From assembly GCF_000472525.1 (NCBI RefSeq), contig NZ_KI421431.1, forward strand, positions 194,987-258,986: a stretch of DNA of 64,000 nucleotides, read 5' to 3'. This DNA comes from Paraburkholderia dilworthii. Lineage in GTDB: Bacteria; Pseudomonadota; Gammaproteobacteria; Burkholderiales; Burkholderiaceae. The position numbers were made by a program, and so were the translations under genes. Shown piece after piece: positions 26,154 to 39,200 of this stretch; position 1 is the stretch's first letter; each line of letters opens with the position of its first letter. The notes under the pieces are model-generated. The model ran no database searches. It saw nothing but the letters and a program-made list of their open reading frames with translations, and had not been told where the DNA came from.

Positions 26154-27803
26154 ATGCGATTTATCTTTAGTGCGTTGCTGGTCCTGACGCTCGCCGCCTG
26201 CGCGAGCCAGGGACCAACGACGATCAGCCCCACCACCGCAACAAATCCCGCCAGCCAGCAAGCCGTAGCCGACGCACTTCGCAAGACAGCCACCGCCAAG
26301 GAAACCATTAACGTCGACCAGGGCTCGGTCACGCAATTGACGAGCGCCGACGCCGATCTGTGGAGCCGTATTCGCCGTGGTTTCCAGATGCCCGATCTGC
26401 AAACCGACCTCGTCGACATGCAGGTCAACTGGTATGCGCAGCGTCCGGACTACGTGCAGCGCATGACTGAGCGCTCGCAGAAGTATCTGTATCACATCGT
26501 CGAAGAGCTCGAGGCGCGCCATATGCCGACCGAGCTCGCATTGCTGCCGTTCATCGAATCGGCGTACAGTCCGCAGGCATTGTCGGTGGCGAAGGCGGCC
26601 GGCATGTGGCAGTTCATGCCGGGCACCGGCCGCACTTACAACCTCAAGCAGAACATGTGGCAGGACGAGCGCCGCGACGTGCTGGCGTCGACCAGCGCCG
26701 CGCTCGACTATCTGTCACGGTTGCACGACATGTTCGGCGACTGGCAACTGGCGCTCGCTGCGTACAACTGGGGTGAGGGCAACGTGCAGCGCGCAATCGC
26801 GCGCAATGAGGCAGCGGGCTTGCCGACAGACTATCTGAGCCTGCGCATGCCGAACGAAACACGCAACTACGTGCCGAAGCTGCAGGCGGTGAAGAACATC
26901 GTGATGAACCCGCAAATGTACGGGCTCGCGCTGCCGTCCATTCCCAATCACCCGTATTTCGTGACCGTCACTACGTCGCACGATATCGACGTGGACATGG
27001 CGGCCAAACTGGCCAACCTGTCGCTCGACGAATTTCGTTCGCTGAACCCGTCGTTCAGAAAGCCGGTGATCCTCGGGGCGACGCAGCCGCAAATCCTGCT
27101 GCCGTTCGACAACGCGAGCGCGTTCGAGCGCAATCTGAAAACCTATTCGGGTTCGCTGTCGTCGTGGACTACATACACGGTCACCGAGCGTTCCGCGCCG
27201 GCGGCAATCGCTCAAAAGATCGGTGTCGACGCCGACACGCTGATGGAAGTGAACAAGATTCCGGTCGGCATGCGTCTGAAGCCGGGTTCCACGATCGTCG
27301 TGCCGCGTGGCTCGGACGACGACGAGGACATCAGCGCGGACGTTGCCGAAAGTGCGGTGCTCGCGATGGAGCCCGACGTTCCCGACACGCGAAAGATGCT
27401 GATCCGCGTGCGCCGCAATCAGTCGATGTCGGCTCTCGCAATGCGTTATGGCGTGTCCGTTGGCCAGTTGAAGGCATGGAACCGCACGCATCGCAGCAGC
27501 GTGTCGCGCGGGCAGGTCATCGTGCTGCATGTGCCGGTCGGCAGGGCCGTCCCGAGTGAACCGGGTCCCGAGCGCATCGCGACGGACGTGCAAGGTGGCG
27601 GGGTCCAGAAGATCGGAACGCGCGTCGGCGGCTCCAAAGGCGAATCGCGCAGCGACAGGAAGAAGGGGCGTGGCCACTCGGCCGTGGTGAAGGTGTCCGA
27701 GCCGGCGGCCAAGGCCGGCAAATCGAAAGCGTCCGCTACCCCTGCTGGCAAGGTGAGCAAAGTGTCGGCCTCCACTTCGAGCAAGGCGAAGAAGAGTAAG
27801 TGA
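26154..27803 (+). CDS. mltD: Membrane-bound lytic murein transglycosylase D
   Basis: Outer-membrane lipoprotein that cleaves the MurNAc-GlcNAc bond of peptidoglycan. The 549-residue protein has a lipobox LAAC with C16, an SLT domain with the catalytic glutamate in FIESAYSP (E135) and AGMWQFMPGTG, then LysM-type modules near residues 345-395 and 415-465. The C-terminal 80 residues are lysine/serine/alanine-rich and low complexity. ATG 26154 fits the signal peptide. It follows gloB as in E. coli, but with its own promoter. Confidence 0.95.
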   Translation: MRFIFSALLVLTLAACASQGPTTISPTTATNPASQQAVADALRKTATAKETINVDQGSVTQLTSADADLWSRIRRGFQMPDLQTDLVDMQVNWYAQRPDYVQRMTERSQKYLYHIVEELEARHMPTELALLPFIESAYSPQALSVAKAAGMWQFMPGTGRTYNLKQNMWQDERRDVLASTSAALDYLSRLHDMFGDWQLALAAYNWGEGNVQRAIARNEAAGLPTDYLSLRMPNETRNYVPKLQAVKNIVMNPQMYGLALPSIPNHPYFVTVTTSHDIDVDMAAKLANLSLDEFRSLNPSFRKPVILGATQPQILLPFDNASAFERNLKTYSGSLSSWTTYTVTERSAPAAIAQKIGVDADTLMEVNKIPVGMRLKPGSTIVVPRGSDDDEDISADVAESAVLAMEPDVPDTRKMLIRVRRNQSMSALAMRYGVSVGQLKAWNRTHRSSVSRGQVIVLHVPVGRAVPSEPGPERIATDVQGGGVQKIGTRVGGSKGESRSDRKKGRGHSAVVKVSEPAAKAGKSKASATPAGKVSKVSASTSSKAKKSK

Positions 27804-27883
27804 AGGACCGCGGCTGCACCAGGGCCGCTTGTATTTCGCGCTAGCGCAACCAGTCCGCTGCGATCGAACCTCGAGTCTTTTCG

Positions 27884-27912
27884 ACGCCGTCACCCTGTGG
27901 TGACGGCGTTTT
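27884..27912 (+). terminator. Terminator of mltD
   Basis: A perfect 11-bp stem ACGCCGTCACC/GGTGACGGCGT with a CTGT loop and TTTT following. Confidence 0.92.
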
Positions 27913-27996
27913 CCATTTGCGGCGTTGTCGGCGAGCTCCGCCGAATTCCGATATCGTTCGTCATTTAGCCCCCGGACCATCCGAATATAAGAGCGT

Positions 27997-29238
27997 ATGT
28001 CGTCGACACAGTTGCGCGTGTTTCTGCTGTTTTCCGCTGGTTATTTCGTGTCCTATGTGTTCCGGGGCGTCAACCTCGGTTTTGCGCCCTTTATCACGCG
28101 CGATCTCGGGTTGTCCGCGGCCGACCTTGGCGTGCTGACGAGTCTGTATTTTCTCGGCTTTGCGGGCGCGCAGATCCCAGCGGGCGTGCTGCTCGACCAT
28201 TTCGGTGCACGGCGCGTAACGGCGCTCACCTTGCTGTTTGCCGCCGCGGGAATCTGGGTGTTCGGCGCGGCGCACAGCCTCGGCATGATGATGGTGGGGC
28301 GGCTGCTGATCGGCATCGGCGTATCAGTGTGCCTCGGCGCCGCATTCAAGGCGTTGGCGCAGCATTTTGCGTCGGCGCGTCTGCCGCTGATGAACGGGCT
28401 GGTAATGGCGCTCGGCGGTTTCGGCGGAGTCATGGTCGGTTCGCCGCTCACCTGGGTGCTGACCTTTAGCAGTTGGCGCTCGGTCTGTGTCGGGCTCGGC
28501 TTTCTGACGGTCGCCGTTGCGCTCGCCCAGTGGACGCTCGCTCCAGAAACGAATGAAAGCCGTCATCAGGCCAGTATCAGCGCGCAGTTCCAGGGCACGC
28601 TGCATATCCTGCGGAGCGTGGCTTTCTGGAAAATCGCGTCGTTTTCAGTCATGACGCAGGGCGTGTTCTACGCGATGCAATCGCTATGGGTCGGCGCGTG
28701 GCTGCGCGACGTCCAGGGTTTCGAGCCGCGCGAAGCGGCTGCGCTGGTGTCGATTCTCGGTTTCGCGATGATGGCTGGCTGCGTCGGTTTCGGCGCGGCG
28801 GCCCGGAGTCTCGAGCGGCGCGGCGTGTCGCTGTATGCGTTTTGCGGCATCGGCATGGCGCTGTATGTGCTTACCCAGTTGCTGATCGTATTCAACGCGC
28901 CGCTTCCGGCGAGTTTGCTGTGGGCGGCTTACGGGATTTTCGGCGGCACGGGCATTCTCACGTATGCGGTCATGGCGCGCAGCTTTCCTGCGCAAATGAT
29001 CGGCCGCGTGAACACCACGCTGACATTGATCATTTTTCTGCTGATTTTCGGTTTCCAGATTGGCGTGGGCGCCGTGCTGTCGCATTGGCCGGCGAGCGGC
29101 GGCCATTATCCGGCGGCCGCGCATCTGACGGCGTGGGGCATTTTGATCGCGTTCCAGGTGCTGAGTGCGATCTGGTATGTGCTTCCGGGGCGCAAGCTGG
29201 TACACGCGGTTGCCCCCCACGCGGAACAGGACGCGTGA
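27997..29238 (+). CDS. MFS transporter
   Basis: A 413-residue major facilitator protein with about 12 hydrophobic segments. The loop 2-3 motif is recognisable in GVLLDHFGARRVTALTL (residues about 65-81). Direction and substrate cannot be told. It is a single-gene unit between the mltD terminator and the carA leader. Confidence 0.88.
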   Translation: MSSTQLRVFLLFSAGYFVSYVFRGVNLGFAPFITRDLGLSAADLGVLTSLYFLGFAGAQIPAGVLLDHFGARRVTALTLLFAAAGIWVFGAAHSLGMMMVGRLLIGIGVSVCLGAAFKALAQHFASARLPLMNGLVMALGGFGGVMVGSPLTWVLTFSSWRSVCVGLGFLTVAVALAQWTLAPETNESRHQASISAQFQGTLHILRSVAFWKIASFSVMTQGVFYAMQSLWVGAWLRDVQGFEPREAAALVSILGFAMMAGCVGFGAAARSLERRGVSLYAFCGIGMALYVLTQLLIVFNAPLPASLLWAAYGIFGGTGILTYAVMARSFPAQMIGRVNTTLTLIIFLLIFGFQIGVGAVLSHWPASGGHYPAAAHLTAWGILIAFQVLSAIWYVLPGRKLVHAVAPHAEQDA

Positions 29239-29691
29239 CGTTTTGTCCGGCAATTTGCGCGAGCTTCGAGGCGGACGCACTACCGCTCTCACTTGCCCGA
29301 ATCACACCACGTAAATGTTGCTCGCTTGCCGTGCGAGCCGCATCCAGTAAGGCTTTGGCTCTTTCCGCTTGCGCCGCCGCCGTGCCTGCGCGCCATCCCG
29401 GATTTGGAGAGAGGGGCAGTTTCACGCTATAATTCCGAGGTTTGAGCTTATCAACCCGCACCCTAGCGCCTACCTCTTCCATACCGTTCATCCGCCGCGC
29501 GCCACTGGCGTAGCAAGCAGCTCGCACCCAGCCTCCGTCCACAAAACGGACACATTGGACACCTCGCGCGCCTTGCAACGTCAACGGCAGTACGCGAGCG
29601 AGTCTGCGCGCGCATCACGTGATGCTGTTCGCTGCGGCTCGCAAACCGGATAGGCAGGTCGGCAACAGGGTGTTCCCCCAAGGAGTCTCCC
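29239..29691 (+). promoter_or_regulatory. carA upstream region with long leader
   Basis: No gene is supported in these 453 bases. A promoter-like TTGGAG (29404-29409) and TATAAT (29428-29433), 18 bases apart, would give a leader of about 250 bases. In the leader lies a perfect 14-bp palindrome GCATCACGTGATGC (29612-29625). No attenuator-type terminator before carA was found. Confidence 0.55.
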
Positions 29692-30846
29692 GTGTTGCCG
29701 TCATTTTCTCCCGCTCTGCTCGCGCTCGCCGACGGCACGGTCTTTCGTGGTTATTCGATCGGCGCCCCCGGGCATACCATCGGCGAAGTGGTGTTCAACA
29801 CCGCTATCACCGGCTATCAGGAAATTCTGACTGACCCGAGCTACGCGCGCCAGATCGTGACCCTCACGTATCCGCATATCGGCAATGTCGGCGTGAACGC
29901 CGAAGACGTCGAAGCGACGAAAGTCCATGCCGCCGGGCTGATCATTCGCGACCTGCCGGTTCTCGCGTCGAACTTCCGCATGGAGCGCACGCTCACGCAA
30001 TACTTGCAGGACGAAGGCGTGGTCGCCATCGCCGGCCTCGATACGCGCATGCTGACCCGCGTTTTGCGCGACAAGGGCGCCCAAAACGGCGCCATCCTCG
30101 CCGGTTCGGACGACGAAGCGCGTGCAATCGAATTGGCTCGCTCGTTCCCGGGCCTCGCGGGCATGGACCTGGCGAAGGTCGTGTCGACGAAGCAAACGTA
30201 CGAATGGGCGCAGACCGAATGGCGTCTGGGCGACGGCTACGGCAAGCAGAGCGCGCCGAAGTACCGTGTGGTGGCGTTTGACTACGGCGTCAAGTACAAC
30301 ATCCTGCGCATGCTGGCCGAGCGCGGGTGCCACGTCACCGTGCTGCCGGCAGAAGCGTCGGCGGCCGAGGCGCTCGCGCTCAATCCCGACGGCATCTTCC
30401 TGTCGAACGGCCCGGGCGATCCGGAGCCGTGCGACTACGCGATCGCGGCTACTAAAGAACTGATCGAGCGCGGCATCCCGACCTTCGGCATCTGTCTCGG
30501 CCATCAGATCATGGGCCTCGCGCTCGGTGCGAAAACCGTGAAGATGAAGACGGGCCACCACGGCGCGAACCATCCGGTGAAAGATCTGGAAGACGGCCGC
30601 GTGGTCATCACGTCGCAGAATCACGGCTTCGCAGTCGATGCCGCCACGCTGCCCGCCAACGCGCGCGTCACCCACGTGTCGCTCTTCGACGGCACGCTGC
30701 AAGGCTTCGCGCTCTCCGACAAGCCGGCGTTCTGCTTCCAGGGCCATCCGGAAGCGTCGCCGGGCCCGAACGACATTGCCTATCTGTTCGACCGCTTCAC
30801 CGCGTTGATGGACGCGAAGAAGGCCGACAAGACCGCGGCAGCATAA
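29692..30846 (+). CDS. carA: Carbamoyl-phosphate synthase small subunit
   Basis: Glutaminase subunit that feeds ammonia to CarB for carbamoyl phosphate, the precursor of arginine and pyrimidines. The 384-residue protein has the N-terminal CarA domain ([17 protein letters not shown]) and a class I amidotransferase domain with the nucleophile cysteine in GICLGHQ and histidine-glutamate in [11 protein letters not shown]. The start is GTG 29692, preceded by AAGGAG. carB follows after 133 bases. Confidence 0.97.
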   Translation: MLPSFSPALLALADGTVFRGYSIGAPGHTIGEVVFNTAITGYQEILTDPSYARQIVTLTYPHIGNVGVNAEDVEATKVHAAGLIIRDLPVLASNFRMERTLTQYLQDEGVVAIAGLDTRMLTRVLRDKGAQNGAILAGSDDEARAIELARSFPGLAGMDLAKVVSTKQTYEWAQTEWRLGDGYGKQSAPKYRVVAFDYGVKYNILRMLAERGCHVTVLPAEASAAEALALNPDGIFLSNGPGDPEPCDYAIAATKELIERGIPTFGICLGHQIMGLALGAKTVKMKTGHHGANHPVKDLEDGRVVITSQNHGFAVDAATLPANARVTHVSLFDGTLQGFALSDKPAFCFQGHPEASPGPNDIAYLFDRFTALMDAKKADKTAAA

Positions 30847-30979
30847 GAGGCATCGCGAGAAGCGCGGCGGAAAGCACAGCAGCAAGCACAGCAAAAAGCG
30901 GCGAGAGGCAAAGCGCGCACAACGCCCCAGGCGGCGCGCGCTGACGGAAAGAATTCAGGAATACATTAGCGAGAGCGTT

Positions 30980-34234
<3,255 letters not shown>

Positions 34235-34261
34235 GGCTTCGAATACCTGTCCAAGATGTAA

Positions 34262-34358
34262 GTGCCGCGGTTAAGCGGCGTTCCGCAGGTGCTGTGGTCC
34301 GGGTTTTCCCCGGGCCGCCGGCTCCCTCGGAATGCACTTAACCGCGGTGATTTTTTTT
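34262..34358 (+). terminator. Long branched stem-loop with T8 tract between carB and greA
   Basis: CCGCGGTTAAG (34265-34275) pairs perfectly with CTTAACCGCGG (34337-34347). Inside, TTCCG (34281-34285) pairs with CGGAA (34328-34332) and a CCGGG/CCCGG hairpin caps the structure. Eight T bases (34351-34358) follow. It can end carAB transcription and also shapes the region before greA. Confidence 0.8.
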
Positions 34359-34465
34359 ACGGCCGTTTTTTGTTCCAGAGCGTTCCCGCGGCTGCCGCTT
34401 GTGCGTCAGTCCCAGCGAGGAGAAGAAAAAGCCTGGAGCGGCCCGGCGTTTTCAGAGAGTTGTTT

Positions 34466-34942
34466 ATGAGCACTATTCCATTGACTAAGCGCGGCGCAGA
34501 CATGTTGCGCGACGAATTACAGCGCCTCAAATCGGTCGAACGTCCCGCCGTGATCAACTCGATCGCGGAAGCGCGCGCCCAAGGCGATCTGTCGGAAAAC
34601 GCGGAATACGACGCAGCGAAAGAGAAGCAGGGCTTTATCGAGGGCCGCATCGCGGAAATCGAATCGAAGCTCGCCGGCGCGCAGGTGATCGACCCGTCCA
34701 AGGTGGATGCGGACGGTCGCGTCGTGTTCGGCGCGACCGTCGAACTGGAAGACCTGGACTCGGGTGCGTCGGTCAAGTATCAGATAGTCGGCGACGACGA
34801 AGCGGATATCGACCACGGCCTCATTTCCATCAGTTCGCCGATTGCGCGCGCGCTGATCGGCAAGTCGGAAGGCGACGTCGCGTCGGTGCAGGCGCCGGGC
34901 GGCGTACGCGAGTACGAAATCATCGCGGTTAGCTACGTTTAA
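34466..34942 (+). CDS. greA: Transcription elongation factor GreA
   Basis: Rescues backtracked RNA polymerase by stimulating transcript cleavage. The 158-residue length is standard. The N-terminal coiled coil bears the acidic tip in [15 protein letters not shown] (about residues 40-54), and the C-terminal FKBP-like domain ends in [16 protein letters not shown] 34466 is the family start. It is followed within 10 bases by a DUF4149 gene. Confidence 0.98.
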   Translation: MSTIPLTKRGADMLRDELQRLKSVERPAVINSIAEARAQGDLSENAEYDAAKEKQGFIEGRIAEIESKLAGAQVIDPSKVDADGRVVFGATVELEDLDSGASVKYQIVGDDEADIDHGLISISSPIARALIGKSEGDVASVQAPGGVREYEIIAVSYV

Positions 34943-34952
34943 GGTGGCTTAG

Positions 34953-35471
34953 GTGTCCCTGATGCCGCATCGAATTTTCCGTCTGCTGACGGTAGTGTGG
35001 GTCGGTAGCCTGTTGACTATCGGCTATGCCGTCGCGCCCGTGCTGTTTACCTCGCTCGATCGGACGACGGCGGGCGCGGTCGCCGCACAACTGTTTCGAA
35101 TCGAAGGCGTGCTCGGTGCTGTGTGCGGCATTCTGCTGCTCGGTCTCGCCAACGTGGTGATCCGGCGCGGCGGCAACGCATATCGCCGTTTGCGCTGGCT
35201 CGTCGCGGGAATGCTGGTGTGCGTGCTGCTGGGGTATTTCGCGCTGCAGCCGTTCATGAACGCAATGCGTGTCGCCGCGCTGGAAGCGGGAACGGATGTT
35301 GGGCATTCGGCTTATGCGGCCCGCTTCGGCATGCTCCACGGCGTTTCGAGCGTGTTCTACCTGATCGAAAGCCTGCTCGGCGTAGTCTTGGTCTGGAAGC
35401 TGCCGGTGGGCGCGGGAGCCGGTTCAGCACAGCCAGGCGCTCGCGATGTTTCGAGGAAGGTGGCGGGCTAA
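34953..35471 (+). CDS. DUF4149 family membrane protein
   Basis: A 172-residue protein with four hydrophobic helices and the DUF4149/TMEM205-like pattern (LLTIGYAVAPVLFTSL near the N-terminus, RFGMLHGVSSVFYLIE near the C-terminus). Function unknown. GTG 34953 has AAGGTGG five bases upstream; ATG 34962 is the alternative. Its place directly after greA indicates co-transcription. Confidence 0.82.
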   Translation: MSLMPHRIFRLLTVVWVGSLLTIGYAVAPVLFTSLDRTTAGAVAAQLFRIEGVLGAVCGILLLGLANVVIRRGGNAYRRLRWLVAGMLVCVLLGYFALQPFMNAMRVAALEAGTDVGHSAYAARFGMLHGVSSVFYLIESLLGVVLVWKLPVGAGAGSAQPGARDVSRKVAG

Positions 35472-35567
35472 CGCGCTGACGGTAGCGGCGGTTGCCGGCG
35501 GTGCCCTGGTTGCGCCGTCTGCAATGTGTAGCGAGCGTGGCCCGAGATCCAAGCCGCCCGCAGACAA

Positions 35568-35592
35568 GGTGCGGATGTCGCCGCACCTTTCA
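35568..35592. terminator. Hairpin between convergent DUF4149 gene and yhbY
   Basis: GGTGCGG (35568-35574) pairs with CCGCACC (35581-35587), followed by TTTC on the plus strand. The stem is perfect but the T-tract is short, so efficiency is uncertain. Confidence 0.5.
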
Positions 35593-35601
35593 TACATTTG
35601 C

Positions 35602-36129
35602 TTATTTCGACTGATGCGCGCGCTTTGCGCTGGTTTGCCGTTTTTTCGCGCGCTTGATGTTGCCGCCCTGCGTGACGCGTTCGTTGCCGCGCACCAGCAC
35701 AGCTTTTGCTTTGGGCTTGCGCATAGGCACTTCGCTAGGCTTCACGACCTTGACCACGCGCGGTGCGCGGCCCTTGCCAGACTTGGCTTCGTCAGCAGCT
35801 TCGCGGGCGCTCGGCAGTGCGCCGCGCTTGCCCTTTACCGCGGGCTGAGCGGCGGCTTCCGGCTTCCAGATGACCAGCAGCTTGCCGATATGCTGGATCG
35901 GCGCGGCGTTCAGCGTGTCGCAGATCTGTTCGTAAATGGCGATGCGTTCCTCGCGTTCGTCGCCGAACACGCGGATCTTGATCAACTGATGAGCGGCGAG
36001 GTGAACCTTGATTTCGGCGAGCACGGCGTCGGTCAAACCTTCGGCGCCGACGAGCACGACCGGTTTGAGCGCATGTGCCTGGGAGCGCAACTCGGCGCGT
36101 TGGTCGGAAGAGACTTTGAGGGCGGGCAT
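35602..36129 (-). CDS. yhbY: YhbY family ribosome-assembly RNA-binding protein
   Basis: CRS1-YhbY domain protein associated with pre-50S ribosomal subunits. Residues 1-100 form the domain, with LRSQAHALKPVVLVGAEGLT and the typical IKIRVFGDEREER. E. coli YhbY is about 97 residues; here an extra 75-residue lysine/arginine/alanine-rich tail makes 175. The tail probably adds RNA affinity. It diverges from rlmE, as in E. coli. Confidence 0.93.
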   Translation of the reverse strand: MPALKVSSDQRAELRSQAHALKPVVLVGAEGLTDAVLAEIKVHLAAHQLIKIRVFGDEREERIAIYEQICDTLNAAPIQHIGKLLVIWKPEAAAQPAVKGKRGALPSAREAADEAKSGKGRAPRVVKVVKPSEVPMRKPKAKAVLVRGNERVTQGGNIKRAKKRQTSAKRAHQSK

Positions 36130-36364
36130 GTGAAGTGGGAGACTCGACTAAAATGGCGGCACCTGCGTTCCCCGATCCCGCTTTCGACGGGTTCTCGAGT
36201 GGCCCAGTCTGGACACAATCGGGACACGATAGGGACAGTACGGCAGGCGGCGCGTCAGAACAACAGAATCGCGGATAACGGCCGGTTTTTTGGCGGTACC
36301 CGCGCGAATTAACCGCGTATTATCCGCTAAAGCGTGACATGACGCAGCAAGAGTTCAACGTTTA

Positions 36365-37027
36365 ATGGCAAAAAACAAGTTCAACACGGCGTGGCTGCAC
36401 GACCACATCAACGATCCGTACGTGAAAATGGCGCAGCGGGAAGGCTATCGCGCCCGCGCCGCGTACAAGCTGAAGGAGATCGACGAACAGGACAAGCTGA
36501 TTCGGCCGGGGCAGGTCATCGTCGATCTGGGCTCCACGCCCGGTAGCTGGAGCCAGTACGCGCGCAACAAACTCGCAAAGGGCTCGCGGCGCGACGCCGA
36601 GCGCGAGGGCGGAATCGACGGCACGATTATCGCGCTCGACCTCCTGCCGATGGAGCCGGTGGCCGACGTCCACTTCATACAGGGCGACTTCCGCGAAGAT
36701 TCGGTGCTGACCCAACTGGAAGAATTAGTGGGAGAGCGGCAGGTTGACCTTGTAATTTCGGATATGGCGCCCAACCTGTCGGGAGTGGCCTTGGCGGATG
36801 CGGCGCGAATTGAGCATTTGTGTGATCTCGCGCTGGAATTCTCACAAAATCACCTGAAACCGGATGGAGCCCTTTTAGTCAAATGCTTTCACGGCAGTGG
36901 TTACAGCCAGATTGTCGAAAAGTTCAAGCGCCAGTTCAAGGTGGTGGCTGCCCGCAAGCCCAAGGCTTCACGGGACAAGTCGTCAGAAACGTTTATTTTG
37001 GGTAAGCATTTGAAGCGGCCCGCGTAG
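36365..37027 (+). CDS. rlmE: 23S rRNA 2'-O-ribose U2552 methyltransferase
   Basis: Methylates U2552 in the A-loop of 23S rRNA at a late step of 50S assembly. The 220-residue protein has the RrmJ/FtsJ fold: [11 protein letters not shown] with the first catalytic lysine, [12 protein letters not shown] for SAM binding, the aspartate of [11 protein letters not shown], and LVKCFHG with the second lysine. A short loop insert ([12 protein letters not shown]) is present near residue 75. The next gene is ftsH. Confidence 0.97.
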   Translation: MAKNKFNTAWLHDHINDPYVKMAQREGYRARAAYKLKEIDEQDKLIRPGQVIVDLGSTPGSWSQYARNKLAKGSRRDAEREGGIDGTIIALDLLPMEPVADVHFIQGDFREDSVLTQLEELVGERQVDLVISDMAPNLSGVALADAARIEHLCDLALEFSQNHLKPDGALLVKCFHGSGYSQIVEKFKRQFKVVAARKPKASRDKSSETFILGKHLKRPA

Positions 37028-37229
37028 GGCGACCCGCGTAGAGTCTGCAAGGACGAATCACAATTGTCCATAAAAGTCCTGATGACGTCGGAAGCCGGCG
37101 TCGCGACAGCCCGCCATGCTATTTCTGTGGTAGCGAAACCTTATGGCAGGGGTCTGCGGACTGGATTAGAATGCTTTCGTGGTGCCGCAAGGCAAATGTA
37201 GGCGCCCGTCTAAGTGAAGGAGTGGTGCT

Positions 37230-39119
37230 TTGAACAACAATATGTTTTCGAAAGCAGCAGTGTGGCTGGTTATCGCACTGGTGCTATTTACGGTGTTCAA
37301 GCAGTTCGACAAGCCCCGTGTCCAGGAAGGCGTTTCCTATTCGCAGTTCATGGACGACGCGAAGAACGGCAAAGTCAAGAACGTCATTGTCCAGGGGCGG
37401 AACCTCACGGTCACTCCAGCAGACGGCCAGAAGTACCAGATCGTGTCGCCCGGCGACATCTGGATGGTCGGCGATCTGATGAAGTATGGCGTTCAGGTAA
37501 GCGGCAAGGCTGACGACGAACCCAATGCGCTGGTGTCCGCACTGTATTACCTTGGACCGACGATCCTGATCATCGGCTTCTGGTTCTACATGATGCGACA
37601 GATGCAGGGGGGCGGGAAAGGCGGTGCCTTTTCGTTCGGTAAGTCGCGCGCGCGTCTGATCGACGAAAACAACAACGCAATCAATTTCACCGACGTCGCC
37701 GGTTGCGACGAAGCGAAGGAAGAAGTCTCCGAACTGGTCGATTTCCTGCGCGATCCGCAGAAGTTCCAGAAGCTGGGCGGCCGTATTCCGCGTGGCGTGC
37801 TGCTCGTCGGCCCGCCCGGAACCGGTAAGACGCTGCTCGCGCGCGCCATTGCCGGCGAAGCGAAAGTGCCGTTCTTCAGCATCTCGGGTTCGGACTTCGT
37901 TGAAATGTTCGTCGGTGTCGGCGCGGCTCGCGTGCGCGACATGTTCGAGCAGGCGAAGAAGCACGCGCCGTGCATCGTGTTCATCGACGAAATCGACGCG
38001 GTCGGCCGTCATCGTGGCGCCGGCATGGGCGGCGGTAACGACGAGCGCGAGCAGACGCTGAACCAGATGCTGGTCGAAATGGACGGCTTTGAGGCGAACT
38101 CGGGTGTGATCGTGATCGCTGCGACGAACCGTTCGGACGTGCTCGACAAGGCTCTGCTGCGTCCGGGCCGTTTCGACCGCCAGGTATACGTTGGTCTGCC
38201 GGACATTCGTGGTCGCGAACACATCATGAAGGTTCACCTGCGCAAGGTGCCGATTTCGAACGACGTCGACGCAGCGGTGATCGCGCGTGGCACGCCGGGC
38301 TTCTCGGGCGCCGATCTGGCGAACCTCGTGAACGAAGCGGCTTTGTTCGCGGCGCGCCGCGGCAAGCGCATCGTCGAAATGACGGACTTCGAAGACGCGA
38401 AAGACAAGATCTTCATGGGCCCGGAGCGCAAGTCGGCCGTGATCCGCGAAGAATCGAAGCGTGCCACCGCGTATCACGAGTCGGGCCATGCGGTTATCGC
38501 GAAGCTGCTGCCTAAGGCAGATCCGGTGCACAAGGTCACGATCATTCCGCGTGGCCGTGCGTTGGGCGTCACGTGGCAGTTGCCCGAGCACGACAACGAA
38601 ACGTATTCGAAAGACTACCTGCTTGATCGCCTTGCGATCCTCTTCGGTGGCCGCGTCGCGGAAGAGTTGTTTCTGAACCTGATCAGTACAGGGGCGTCGG
38701 ACGACTTCAACAAGGCGACGCAAACCGCCCGCGCGATGGTGGCACGCTTCGGCATGACCGACGCGTTGGGACCGATGGTCTACGTCGACGACGAAAACGA
38801 CGCAACGCCGTTTGGCCGCGGCTTCACGCGCACCATTTCGGAAGCGACGCAGCAGAAGGTCGACGCGGAAATTCGCCGCGTGCTAGACGAGCAGTACAAC
38901 CTCGCGAAGCGCCTGCTGGAAGAAAACCGCGACAAGGTCGAAGCAATGACCGCAGCCCTGATGGAATGGGAAACGATCGACGCCGATCAGATCAACGACA
39001 TCATGGCGGGCCGTCCGCCGCGCTCGCCCAAGAGCTCGCCGCCGTCGGCAAGCGACGCCTCGTCGGGCGGGAGCCCGGGCACCGAAGTCAAACCGGGCAG
39101 CGCGACCGCGCCGGCCTGA
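37230..39119 (+). CDS. ftsH: ATP-dependent zinc metalloprotease FtsH
   Basis: Membrane-anchored AAA+ protease that degrades regulators such as RpoH and LpxC and damaged membrane proteins. The 629-residue protein has two N-terminal membrane helices around a periplasmic domain, Walker A GPPGTGKT (194-201), the AAA arginine region, and the zinc site HESGH (416-420). A proline/serine/glycine-rich tail ends it. TTG 37230 is the start: AAGGAG lies seven bases before it, while the first ATG (37242) is too far. Confidence 0.97.
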   Translation: MNNNMFSKAAVWLVIALVLFTVFKQFDKPRVQEGVSYSQFMDDAKNGKVKNVIVQGRNLTVTPADGQKYQIVSPGDIWMVGDLMKYGVQVSGKADDEPNALVSALYYLGPTILIIGFWFYMMRQMQGGGKGGAFSFGKSRARLIDENNNAINFTDVAGCDEAKEEVSELVDFLRDPQKFQKLGGRIPRGVLLVGPPGTGKTLLARAIAGEAKVPFFSISGSDFVEMFVGVGAARVRDMFEQAKKHAPCIVFIDEIDAVGRHRGAGMGGGNDEREQTLNQMLVEMDGFEANSGVIVIAATNRSDVLDKALLRPGRFDRQVYVGLPDIRGREHIMKVHLRKVPISNDVDAAVIARGTPGFSGADLANLVNEAALFAARRGKRIVEMTDFEDAKDKIFMGPERKSAVIREESKRATAYHESGHAVIAKLLPKADPVHKVTIIPRGRALGVTWQLPEHDNETYSKDYLLDRLAILFGGRVAEELFLNLISTGASDDFNKATQTARAMVARFGMTDALGPMVYVDDENDATPFGRGFTRTISEATQQKVDAEIRRVLDEQYNLAKRLLEENRDKVEAMTAALMEWETIDADQINDIMAGRPPRSPKSSPPSASDASSGGSPGTEVKPGSATAPA

Positions 39120-39139
39120 TCGGCTATCAATAGAAAGTG

Positions 39140-39170
39140 CGGGCCGGTGTGTTTCACACCGGCCCGTTTT
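39140..39170 (+). terminator. Terminator between ftsH and folP
   Basis: CGGGCCGGTGTG (39140-39151) and CACACCGGCCCG (39155-39166) form a 12-bp stem with a TTT loop and T-tract. It lies 20 bases after the ftsH stop, so folP may have its own promoter or rely on read-through. Confidence 0.88.
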
Positions 39171-39200
39171 GCATCTATCCGTCTTGTGATGTAACGCTAC

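Noticed and set aside
37081-37229. Possible heat-shock (sigma-32) promoter before ftsH
   Set aside because: A CCATGCTATTT-like stretch resembles a -10, but no CTTGAAA-type -35 lies at the right distance.
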